Assembly: GCA_002424525.1 (NCBI GenBank)
Contig: DIKJ01000234.1
Location: 25,627 to 33,349, forward strand
DNA: 7,723 nucleotides
Source: Bacteroidales bacterium UBA5621
GTDB lineage: Bacteria > Bacteroidota > Bacteroidia > Bacteroidales > VadinHA17
Reading direction: 5' to 3'
In this document: piece after piece, positions 1 to 5,720 of the stretch
Position numbering within the stretch: position 1 is the stretch's first letter
Layout: each line of letters opens with the position of its first letter
Position numbers and translations under genes: made by a program
Notes under the pieces: generated by a model
Told to the model about the DNA's origin: nothing
Databases searched by the model: none
Seen by the model: only the letters and a program-made list of their open reading frames with translations

Positions 1-3
1 TTA

Positions 4-1236
4 TCAGAGTTCAATTTCATATTCCTTGATTTTTCTGTAGAGGGTCCTTTCGGAAATGCCAAGTTCGATTGCAGCAAGTTTCCTTTTGCCGTTATATTTC
101 CCGAGAGCCTTTTTTATCATTTCGACCTCCTTGCCGGCCAGTGACAGGGATTCTTCGACGACCTCCTCGGTGTCCTGAATGTCTGCAGTTCCGTGCCGTG
201 CAGGGACTTCATCGGAGGTGCCTGACACAGCATCATCACTTCGCGGTTTCTGAAAAAGGCTGTTGATCATCCCGGAATTGGTCTCCTGGAAGCTGGCATC
301 AATCTGTTCGCTCCGGATAAGGTCAAATACAAGTTTTTTAAGATCATTCATATCGCTTCTCATGTCGAAAAGGATCTTATACAGTATCTCTCTTTCCGAA
401 GAGAATGATTTTTCGTCTTCCTTTTTTATGACTGCCGGCAGTTTGATACCTGTATAGTCCGGCAGGTATGCATGAAGGGTCTCCGCGCCAATCTCCCTCT
501 CTCTTTCAATAATTGATATCTGCTCCGTTATATTCTTCAACTGTCTGACGTTTCCCGGCCAGGCGTAATTAAGCAGAATATTCCTGGCTTCGTTGCTCAA
601 CATTATTGCGGGCATTCTGTATTTCTCAGCGAAGTCTCCTGCAAATTTTCTGAAGAGAAGAAAGATATCCTCGCCTCTCTCCCTGAGGGGTGGTATTTTT
701 ACAGGTACCGTATTAAGCCGGTAAAAGAGATCTTCCCTGAATCTGTCGCGTTCGATCGCTTTTACCACATCGACGTTGCTTGCTGCGATCACCCTTACAT
801 TTGTCTTTTGTACCTTTGATGACCCCACCCTGATATATTCGCCAGTCTCAAGAACTCTCAGAAGCCTGACCTGTGTCGATAACGGCAGTTCAGCCACTTC
901 ATCCAGAAAGATCGTCCCTCCGTCAGCCACCTCGAAATAGCCTTTCCTGCTGTCGGTGGCTCCCGTGAATGAACCCTTTTCATGGCCAAACAGTTCGGAA
1001 TCGATAGTTCCTTCAGGAATGGCGCCACAGTTCACTGCAATATACTGTCCGTGCTTTCTTGAACTGAAATGATGGATTATCTGGGGAAAAACCTCTTTTC
1101 CTGTTCCGCTTTCTCCGGTTATAAGGACAGAAAGATCGGTGGGCGCAACCTGAACCGCGATGTCTATTGCGCGGTTCAGACCGTCATAATTGCCTATTAT
1201 TCCGAACCTTTGCTTAATGCCCTGGAGTTCTTTCAT
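4..1236 (-). CDS. Sigma-54-dependent transcriptional activator (AAA+ and Fis HTH, no receiver domain)
   Basis: Cytoplasmic enhancer-binding protein that would use ATP hydrolysis to open sigma-54 RNA polymerase promoters. Seen in the 410-aa product: Walker A GESGTGKE (41-48), the sigma-54 contact loop as GSFTGA (88-93; usually GAFTGA, a common variant), Walker B GGTIFLDE (106-113), FREDLFYRLN (166-175), the sensor II region WPGNVRQLKN (226-235), and a C-terminal Fis-type HTH (about 368-410, ending SERTLYRKIKEYEIEL). The AAA+ domain starts almost at residue 1, so there is no receiver, PAS or GAF domain. A charged linker of about 100 residues (265-365), with a possibly helical part at 278-308, separates AAA+ from HTH. 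The gene ends in tandem stops (TGA then TAA at the window edge). From general knowledge, receiver-less activators of about this size often precede an LptE-like gene in Bacteroidota; that position is outside the window. The family call is firm, the regulon unknown. Confidence 0.95.
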   Translation of the reverse strand: MKELQGIKQRFGIIGNYDGLNRAIDIAVQVAPTDLSVLITGESGTGKEVFPQIIHHFSSRKHGQYIAVNCGAIPEGTIDSELFGHEKGSFTGATDSRKGYFEVADGGTIFLDEVAELPLSTQVRLLRVLETGEYIRVGSSKVQKTNVRVIAASNVDVVKAIERDRFREDLFYRLNTVPVKIPPLRERGEDIFLLFRKFAGDFAEKYRMPAIMLSNEARNILLNYAWPGNVRQLKNITEQISIIEREREIGAETLHAYLPDYTGIKLPAVIKKEDEKSFSSEREILYKILFDMRSDMNDLKKLVFDLIRSEQIDASFQETNSGMINSLFQKPRSDDAVSGTSDEVPARHGTADIQDTEEVVEESLSLAGKEVEMIKKALGKYNGKRKLAAIELGISERTLYRKIKEYEIEL

Positions 1237-1253
1237 GAGATGCTTAACAATGG

Positions 1254-1308
1254 TGCGAATTTAAGATATTTTTGAAACATTGGGAAATTCCTTTTTTGTA
1301 AATTCGCA
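1254..1308. repeat. Perfect 10-bp inverted repeat in divergent promoter region
   Basis: TGCGAATTTA at 1254-1263 is the exact reverse complement of TAAATTCGCA at 1299-1308, with 35 bp between. The arms sit in the 74-bp gap between the sigma-54 activator and kdsB. Read on the minus strand, the left arm (TAAATTCG, 1263 to 1256) is one base from the Bacteroidota -7 consensus TAnnTTTG and lies 20 bp before the activator's start codon, so it may be that gene's promoter. The right arm ends 2 bp before the kdsB ATG, too close to be its promoter. The pair may instead be operator half-sites. Confidence 0.5.
1267..1274 (+). promoter_or_regulatory. Candidate Bacteroidota -7 box for kdsB
   Basis: TATTTTTG matches TAnnTTTG exactly and lies 36 bp upstream of the kdsB ATG, giving a predicted short leader. 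No TTG is visible at the expected -33 spacing, so the call rests on the -7 box and its position in a divergent intergenic gap. Confidence 0.45.
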
Positions 1309-1310
1309 GG

Positions 1311-2075
1311 ATGAAAAAAGATAAAGGATATAAGCTGACTGGCATTATTCCTGCAAGGTATGCCTCCTCACGGTTCCCCGGCAAGCCTCTTGCATCGATA
1401 GGCGACAGGACAATGATACAGAGGGTTTACGAACAGACGATGAAAGCTCTCGATACTGTTTATGTTGCAACCGACGACAGGAGGATCTATGACGCCGTGC
1501 TGAATTTCGGGGGGAGAGCTGTCATAACATCTGCTGATCACCAGAGCGGGACAGACCGCTGTGCGGAAGCTGTCGGTCTGATAACCCGGGAGTCCGGTAT
1601 CGCCGCTGACATTGTGATCAATATACAGGGTGATGAACCCTTTATCAAGCCGGAGCAGATCACAATGCTAGTGTCGTGCTTCAGCGACCGGACGGTTGAA
1701 ATCGCGACACTTGTCAGAAGGGTCCGTCCGGGTGAGGACATCTTCAATCCGAATCATCCGAAGGTCGTTTTAGACGCAAACAACAATGCATTGTATTTCA
1801 GCCGCGCGGCTATCCCTTTCTTCCGCGATGCCGAAGTATATGAATGGTCGCACAAACATCATTATTATAAACACATCGGGCTTTATGGCTACAAATCCGA
1901 TGTCCTGAAGAAAATTACTCAGCTTCCATCCAGTCCCCTGGAGAAAGCTGAATCGCTTGAACAGAACAGATGGCTGGAAAACGGCTACCGCATCAGGACG
2001 GCAATCACCGAATGGGAAAGCTTCGGAATTGATACTCCCGGCGACCTTGAAAAAGCAAAATCGCTTTTTATGTAA
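1311..2075 (+). CDS. kdsB: 3-deoxy-manno-octulosonate cytidylyltransferase (CMP-KDO synthetase)
   Basis: Cytoplasmic enzyme that activates KDO with CTP to CMP-KDO and pyrophosphate, feeding the inner core of LPS. The 254-aa product (E. coli KdsB is 248 aa) has the whole family signature in order: the nucleotide-binding start IIPARYASSRFPGKPL (12-27), ATDD (53-56), HQSGTDR (77-83), NIQGDEP (104-110), YFSRAAIPF (162-170), HIGLYGY (188-194), LEQNRWLENG (216-225) and the C-terminal GIDTPGDLE (239-247). The Asn in LEQNRW is where Leu is usual, probably harmless. The start is the first ATG after the -7 box at 1267-1274; no Shine-Dalgarno is seen beyond a short AGG. It is divergent from the sigma-54 activator. 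No KDO synthase or phosphatase gene is adjacent, so in this window it stands alone in its pathway. Confidence 0.97.
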   Translation: MKKDKGYKLTGIIPARYASSRFPGKPLASIGDRTMIQRVYEQTMKALDTVYVATDDRRIYDAVLNFGGRAVITSADHQSGTDRCAEAVGLITRESGIAADIVINIQGDEPFIKPEQITMLVSCFSDRTVEIATLVRRVRPGEDIFNPNHPKVVLDANNNALYFSRAAIPFFRDAEVYEWSHKHHYYKHIGLYGYKSDVLKKITQLPSSPLEKAESLEQNRWLENGYRIRTAITEWESFGIDTPGDLEKAKSLFM

Positions 2076-2080
2076 ATAAT

Positions 2081-2114
2081 TCAAAAATTTTATTAACTTT
2101 AGCACAATTTTTGA
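2081..2114. repeat. 9-bp AT-rich inverted repeat around a -7 box
   Basis: TCAAAAATT (2081-2089) and AATTTTTGA (2106-2114) are perfect reverse complements with a 16-bp spacer that contains the candidate -7 box TAACTTTA. It starts 6 bp after the kdsB stop. It could be a weak transcript end for kdsB or an operator for the next gene; as an RNA hairpin it would be weak because it is nearly all A-U. Confidence 0.4.
2094..2101 (+). promoter_or_regulatory. Candidate -7 box for the secreted sorting-domain protein
   Basis: TAACTTTA differs from TAnnTTTG only at the last base and precedes the ATG at 2137 by 35 bp. No clear TTG at -33 is seen. It suggests the gene has its own promoter rather than relying only on read-through from kdsB. 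Confidence 0.35.
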
Positions 2115-2136
2115 GAGAGTTTCTTAAACGGTGATT

Positions 2137-2508
2137 ATGAGGATAAGTCTACTCATTGCTTTCTTTTTAATTTTAACCTCTACCCTTCAAGCTCAGAAGG
2201 ATACCGTAGCGATGTTGAACACCGCCTCGCAGAAGAACTTTGCCAGGGAGGCCGCTAACGTAAATGTTAATATTTATCCTGTGCCGGTAAGGGAAAACAA
2301 CTTCACCATAAAGGCAGACAGGAACATTACGATGGTGAAAATAACCAATATGATCGGTCAGGACATCTACCGCATTCAATACAACAATCCGCAATCAATT
2401 ATAAAAATCTGGCTCGATAATCCCAAAAGAGGGATTTATCTGGTCACCCTGATGTTCGACAACGGAACAAGAATCGTTAAAAGGATTCTGGTTGAGGAGC
2501 CGGAATAA
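2137..2508 (+). CDS. Small secreted protein: signal peptide plus T9SS type A-like sorting domain
   Basis: Predicted exported protein of 123 aa. Residues 1-19 form a signal peptide (Arg2, hydrophobic core LLIAFFLILTS, end LQA) with cleavage expected before Gln20; an exposed N-terminal Gln is common in exported Bacteroidota proteins. There is no lipobox Cys. After a linker of about 25 residues, residues 43-120 follow the pattern of a C-terminal sorting domain of the type IX secretion system: VNIYPVPV (44-51, in place of the usual YPNP), a strand pair, KITNMIGQDIYRI (68-80), a middle strand, RGIYLVTLMFDNG (98-110) and a final KRILVE (115-120). In typical family members this domain is only a tail on a large cargo; here it is nearly the whole protein. 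The reading frame is also open from a GTG at 2131, but ATG 2137 gives a proper signal peptide. The function is unknown; it may be a secreted fragment, a surface component or a small periplasmic Ig-like protein. Confidence 0.8.
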   Translation: MRISLLIAFFLILTSTLQAQKDTVAMLNTASQKNFAREAANVNVNIYPVPVRENNFTIKADRNITMVKITNMIGQDIYRIQYNNPQSIIKIWLDNPKRGIYLVTLMFDNGTRIVKRILVEEPE

Positions 2509-2521
2509 GCTTGCCTGATTA

Positions 2522-2561
2522 TGCGGAAAAACTTAGGCGGATTGACGGGGAACTTTCCGCA
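2522..2561 (+). terminator. Hairpin downstream of the sorting-domain protein gene
   Basis: TGCGGAAA (2522-2529) and TTTCCGCA (2554-2561) are perfect 8-bp complements enclosing a 24-nt loop, starting 14 bp after the stop at 2508. There is no T-run after it, so it is not a classical intrinsic terminator; it may stabilise the 3' end of the mRNA. Confidence 0.3.
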
Positions 2562-2579
2562 ATAAGTACATATAATTAA

Positions 2580-2656
2580 ATATTATTAACATTAGTTAAA
2601 CATTCATTTGATGTGATTGTTCTACTTTAGTATTAAAGTAGATATTATTAACATTA
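2580..2656. repeat. 15-bp direct repeat upstream of the merR gene
   Basis: ATATTATTAACATTA occurs identically at 2580-2594 and 2642-2656 (62-bp spacing). A related TTAAACATT lies at 2596-2604, so the core TTAA(A)CATT is present three times in the 90 bp before the regulator's start. MerR-B12 regulators of the CarH type bind repeated operator elements at their own or neighbouring promoters, so these are candidate autoregulatory sites. This is inferred from position; the sequence is AT-rich and chance similarity is possible. Confidence 0.45.
2617..2646 (+). promoter_or_regulatory. Possible MerR-type promoter with dyad in the spacer
   Basis: TACTTTA (2623-2629) and TAAAGTA (2634-2640) are perfect 7-bp complements around a 4-bp centre. 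The dyad lies between a TTG (2617-2619) and TAGATATT (2639-2646, two mismatches from TAnnTTTG), 19 bp apart. An operator dyad placed in the spacer is typical of MerR-controlled promoters. No consensus -7 box is found elsewhere in this gap. Confidence 0.3.
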
Positions 2657-2668
2657 ATATTGAAAGCC

Positions 2669-3568
2669 ATGGAGGAAGGATTAAACGTATTCTCGATCAG
2701 GGACCTCGAGAATTTTTCAGGTATAAAGGCACATACAATCAGGATCTGGGAAAAGAGGTACAGGATTCTTGAACCCGACAGGACTGATTCCAATATACGT
2801 ACTTACAATGAAGCAGAGCTTAAAAAGATCCTGAATGTGGCGTATCTCAACAGAAATGGAGTGAAGATTTCAAAGATCGCTCTGCTGAACGAAGATGAGC
2901 TCACCCAGAAGGTAATGGCAATAAGCGGCAGACAGGATGATCATGACAGGAATTTTCAGCCAGGCAAGATACTCATGTCTGCGATCAGGTTCGATGAGAA
3001 GCAGTTCAAAGAAGCCCTGTCGCCGTTCATCATGCGTCAGGGTATTGAAAAAGCCTATGCGGATTACCTTCAGCCGCTGCTTTTAAAATCGCGGATACTG
3101 TGGCAGACAGGAAGTCTCTCAAGGGCGCAGGAGCAGTTCATCAGGAACACCATAAGGCAGATAATAATTATCGAGGATGACGGACTGAGACCATACAACG
3201 GCAACACGAAACCAGTGGTCGCCATGATAAACACATCGGATAACCTCACCGACAACAACTTTTTGTTTTATAAGTATGTACTCAGAAAAAGAGGATTCGA
3301 TGTTATTTTTACCGGCGGGATCCTTCCTGCGTCAGAGGTGACAGAAATGCATAAAATCAAGCCATTTACCTTTCTTGTAGTCAATTCCGGCGCATTCGAT
3401 TTCGCAAGAAAAAAAATCGGATATTTCAGCAGTATCGGAAAATCCCTTCTTTTAAGGAAGATCATTCTGACGGATTACCCTGAACCGGCAGAAAAGAAAA
3501 TACCTGACAATATCCTGATTACAAAAACACCTGCAGATTTCGTTAAAGCTGTCTCTTTATTGAAATAG
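2669..3568 (+). CDS. MerR-family regulator with CarH/LitR-like, ligand-degenerate B12-binding domain
   Basis: Predicted cytoplasmic DNA-binding regulator of 299 aa. N-terminal MerR winged helix at about 7-75 (FSIRDLENFSGIKAHTIRIW, then the wing ILEPDRTDSNIRTY). Residues about 97-170 resemble the four-helix cap of CarH-type photoreceptors, and about 182-299 a Rossmann-like cobalamin-binding domain (VVAMINTS, then LRKRGFDVIFTGG, then FLVVNS). Key ligand residues differ from CarH: the cap motif W-x9-EH reads W145-x9-E155-Q156, the residue after Trp (His in Thermus CarH) is Gln146, and the ExHxxG motif holding the lower axial His reads DNLTDN (191-196), with Leu193 in the His place. B12 binding therefore looks lost or much altered. 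ATG 2669 is preferred to TTG 2660 because the HTH follows directly. In other Bacteroidota, similar regulators sit near carotenoid genes; none is visible here. The domain call is firm; cofactor loss is inferred. Confidence 0.9.
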   Translation: MEEGLNVFSIRDLENFSGIKAHTIRIWEKRYRILEPDRTDSNIRTYNEAELKKILNVAYLNRNGVKISKIALLNEDELTQKVMAISGRQDDHDRNFQPGKILMSAIRFDEKQFKEALSPFIMRQGIEKAYADYLQPLLLKSRILWQTGSLSRAQEQFIRNTIRQIIIIEDDGLRPYNGNTKPVVAMINTSDNLTDNNFLFYKYVLRKRGFDVIFTGGILPASEVTEMHKIKPFTFLVVNSGAFDFARKKIGYFSSIGKSLLLRKIILTDYPEPAEKKIPDNILITKTPADFVKAVSLLK

Positions 3569-3624
3569 AACACCGGAAATCCCTGACAGCCACCCGTTCC
3601 GGTTTCGTGGGACTGCCTACTGCA

Positions 3625-3654
3625 GGGGGTTGATTATTCAAAGAATTAACCTCC
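3625..3654 (+). terminator. 11-bp hairpin 3' of the merR gene
   Basis: GGGGGTTGATT (3625-3635) pairs with AATTAACCTCC (3644-3654) over 11 positions with two G-U wobbles and an 8-nt loop. The wobbles form only in plus-strand RNA, which fits a 3' structure of the merR transcript. There is no T-run after it. A weaker 7-bp pair, ACCGGAA (3572-3578) with TTCCGGT (3597-3603), lies upstream. Confidence 0.4.
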
Positions 3655-3661
3655 GACCAAT

Positions 3662-3681
3662 ACCTGGGTTCAAACCCAGGT
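3662..3681. terminator. 9-bp palindromic hairpin between convergent genes
   Basis: ACCTGGGTT (3662-3670) and AACCCAGGT (3673-3681) form a perfect inverted repeat with a 2-bp centre, 11 bp beyond the stop of the minus-strand GSCFA gene and about 95 bp beyond the merR stop. It would fold in RNA from either strand, so it may be a shared bidirectional terminator, although the T-runs around it are short. Confidence 0.5.
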
Positions 3682-3692
3682 TTCAAAATAGA

Positions 3693-4673
3693 CTAGAGAA
3701 GGCCCGAGAAATATTTTTTTTCCCTTTCAAGGTCTAACGATGGCATCTTTTTCGTTACCTCTTCAATCCGGGTGAGCAGTCTCCCTGCAAATTTCTTTAT
3801 ATCGGTGTTGGAATCCTCAGGCAAACGATGCCCGACGGCCTTAGTTATCCTGTCAACCTCCTTCCAGATGTCAAGAGCCTCCCTGGTTAGAAAGCTTCCC
3901 GAAAATGCATTCCAGACATATTCAATCGCCGTTTCGGAAAGATGAAGCATGTCGCCAGCATAAAACCTGTAATCGCGGAGGTCGTCCATTACAATCTCAT
4001 AAGCCGGGAAATAGCAGTATACCGCCGGATGATCCAGCAGTTCCTCAATTGCCAGGATCAGGGTCGATTTGCTTACCTGGTTGCCATGTGCCCCGTCTTT
4101 CCAGTGGCGTATCGGACTTACTGTAAAAACAACCTTCAGGTCAGGGGAAAGGGCATGAAGGGTGTCAAGCTGATTCTTCCATAATGAGACAATTTCATTC
4201 ACGGAGAGCAATTCCTGTTCAAAGCTGGCTGATGGTATCTTGTGACAGTTTGAAACAATCATTCCAGTGGGTTTCCAACGGTAAATCCTGGCTGTACCAA
4301 AGGTTAGAAAAAGGAATTTTGCTGACCTGATAAACTCATGAGCCTCTTCCGTCCTGCGGTTTATCTTTTCAAGCACTCCTTCAGGACTCCCGGCCGAGAA
4401 TTCAGTGTAATGGTGAAAGCTCAGCCAGGTACCGTTATTATCGTAAAGGTCCTCTACATGAAATTTTCTGTTCTCAATTGCCAATTCAAGCGTTTTGGAT
4501 ACCGACACAGGATTATAGACCGTTCCCGAGGGATTTATCATAACGGGCATCCGTCCCGAATGCATCTTCATCCCGATTTCAATAGCAAAGCAGGAGCCAA
4601 TAAGCATAACTTTGGTGCTATAGTCAATTCTTTCAGATGAAGGATCTGTATTTACAATCGTTCTCAGCTCCAT
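3693..4673 (-). CDS. GSCFA-family protein (SGNH/GDSL-like hydrolase or transferase)
   Basis: A 326-aa protein of the GSCFA family, found mainly in Bacteroidota and proteobacteria and related to SGNH/GDSL esterases and acyltransferases; its substrate is not known. Seen: the naming motif GSCFA at 26-30, with Ser27 the likely nucleophile; VMINPSGTVYNP (44-55); a block-III-like LTFGTARIYRW (123-133) followed by SNCHK (141-145); VFTVSPIRHWKDG (182-194); and the C-terminal FYAGDMLHLS (237-246), with Asp241 and His244 in the DxxH place. No signal peptide or membrane segment, so it looks cytoplasmic. The last 60 residues are charged and helical. Its start lies 11 bp after the stop of the alpha/beta-hydrolase gene on the same strand, so the two are probably co-transcribed and may act on related esters. 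Confidence 0.92.
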   Translation of the reverse strand: MELRTIVNTDPSSERIDYSTKVMLIGSCFAIEIGMKMHSGRMPVMINPSGTVYNPVSVSKTLELAIENRKFHVEDLYDNNGTWLSFHHYTEFSAGSPEGVLEKINRRTEEAHEFIRSAKFLFLTFGTARIYRWKPTGMIVSNCHKIPSASFEQELLSVNEIVSLWKNQLDTLHALSPDLKVVFTVSPIRHWKDGAHGNQVSKSTLILAIEELLDHPAVYCYFPAYEIVMDDLRDYRFYAGDMLHLSETAIEYVWNAFSGSFLTREALDIWKEVDRITKAVGHRLPEDSNTDIKKFAGRLLTRIEEVTKKMPSLDLEREKKYFSGLL

Positions 4674-4684
4674 TTGGGAAAGTA

Positions 4685-5512
4685 TTATTTTGAGGCAAGC
4701 CTCTTTTCAATCCAGTTTAGTATTACTGTAAATACCTCTTCCTTAAAGGTCTCATTATGCAGTTCATGGTAACCACCATCCAATAATCTGAATTCAACCA
4801 TTTCCGACTTTTCCGCAAACTCACGGCTGCCTTCCGGGGAAGTAACCGCATCTTCGCTGCCGTGTAAAAGAAGAACAGGAATACCAAGCTCCGGGGCACT
4901 TGACAATGAATATTTCGCAGCATTGGTTATTCCGTTAAAGAGGCTTACCGATATTTTGCCATGCACAAGCGGATCAGTAACATAATTGTCCGATACCAAC
5001 CTGTCATGAGATAAATGATCCGGATTGAGACCGGATGGTTGAACAAAGGCGGGTAAAATATGCTTCATGACGGCAGCAAGTTTCAACTTCATCTTATTAG
5101 GTTCAAAAGATAACCGGAGCCAGGGCGAAGTAACAACAGCTCCTTTAACCTTTGGCTTCTTCCGCAGGAGGTAATCCAGGACAATTCCACCTCCCATGCT
5201 GTGTCCGTAAAGGAATACCGGAACACCCGGAAATGTCTTCCTGCTTTCATCAATAAGCGTGCCTGCAAGCTCTTCAATCAGACGAAAGCTCTTAATATGT
5301 CCTCTGCGCCCATCAGAACATCCGTGGCCGGGAAGATCAACTCCTGCGAATCCGATCCCCCTCGTATTAAACATTTCTGCCCAATGGTTATAACGCTGTA
5401 TGTGTTCACCCAGTCCATGGAACATTAATACGACAGCTTTGATATTATCGCCCGGACTTTTGATTACACCCCTGAGGATTTGTCCGTTGCTAAGTCTGAT
5501 GTTGAATTCCAT
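4685..5512 (-). CDS. Alpha/beta-hydrolase, monoacylglycerol lipase / lysophospholipase type
   Basis: A 275-aa serine hydrolase of the Hydrolase_4 (monoglyceride lipase/PldB-like) group, expected to cleave monoacylglycerols, lysophospholipids or similar esters. Seen: the oxyanion-hole motif HGLGEH (32-37), characteristic of this group; VDLPGHGCSDG (58-68); the nucleophile elbow GHSMGG (103-108, Ser105); the acid Asp221 in HGSEDAVTSP (217-226); and the catalytic His249 in GGYHELHNE (246-254). All three triad residues are intact. The cap region is about 135-205. No signal peptide, so probably cytoplasmic. It is the first gene of a two-gene minus-strand unit with the GSCFA gene. No exact TAnnTTTG box lies upstream; TATTTTTA about 15-22 bp before the ATG is the nearest match. 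Confidence 0.93.
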   Translation of the reverse strand: MEFNIRLSNGQILRGVIKSPGDNIKAVVLMFHGLGEHIQRYNHWAEMFNTRGIGFAGVDLPGHGCSDGRRGHIKSFRLIEELAGTLIDESRKTFPGVPVFLYGHSMGGGIVLDYLLRKKPKVKGAVVTSPWLRLSFEPNKMKLKLAAVMKHILPAFVQPSGLNPDHLSHDRLVSDNYVTDPLVHGKISVSLFNGITNAAKYSLSSAPELGIPVLLLHGSEDAVTSPEGSREFAEKSEMVEFRLLDGGYHELHNETFKEEVFTVILNWIEKRLASK

Positions 5513-5590
5513 ATTTGTTTTTTCCTAAAAATACAAAAGATGTTGTAAAAACGGAATATATCAGCCACAATAAGCAAAATAGTCTATCTG

Positions 5591-5720
5591 TCCGGCCGGA
5601 CCCCACGCCCTGCTGACGCAGGGCACCCCCGGGAAGCTTCTTCCGGATTGTCGTCAGTAAAGACCCCCCGCCCCGCTGACGCAGGGCACCGCCCTGGACA
5701 GGGGGGCCAGAGGGGTCCGG
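5591..5720. repeat. GC-rich nested-hairpin intergenic element with 30-bp direct repeat
   Basis: A sharply GC-rich island in AT-rich surroundings. It is bounded by CCGGACCCC (5596-5604) and GGGGTCCGG (5712-5720), a perfect 9-bp inverted repeat, and opens with the palindrome TCCGGCCGGA (5591-5600). Inside, 5598-5627 and 5661-5690 are direct repeats (27 of 30 identical, 63-bp period). Each contains a hairpin with loop TGAC: GCCCTGC/GCAGGGC (5607-5613/5618-5624, perfect) and GCCCCGC/GCAGGGC (5670-5676/5681-5687, one mismatch). Between them GGAAG/CTTCC (5632-5636/5640-5644) can pair, and after them CCCTG/CAGGG (5692-5696/5699-5703). CCCCCC (5664-5669) and GGGGGG (5701-5706) can close the second half. 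Together this could fold as a branched structure. It may be a genome-dispersed REP- or MITE-like element or a structured RNA; no coding potential is seen. Confidence 0.7.

Noticed and set aside
1770..2105. Minus-strand open frame of 111 codons opposite kdsB
   Set aside because: It is antisense to well-conserved kdsB motifs and shows no domain features; it is a shadow of the real gene. The same holds for the plus-strand frames at 3942-4184 and 4338-4640 opposite the GSCFA gene.
2660..2668. TTG start for the merR gene three codons upstream
   Set aside because: The ATG at 2669 is closer to the family start and is the stronger initiator; the TTG lies just after the direct repeat.
3664..3680. T-arm-like sequence GGGTTCAAACCC suggesting a tRNA or tRNA remnant
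   Set aside because: In the tRNA register (7-nt loop) the 5-bp stem has a mismatch, the perfect pairing centres on a 2-bp axis instead, and no acceptor or anticodon arms can be found around it.
5591..5720. CRISPR array or IS end
   Set aside because: Only two repeat units with internal hairpins and a spacer of similar character, no cas genes, and no transposase or remnant nearby.
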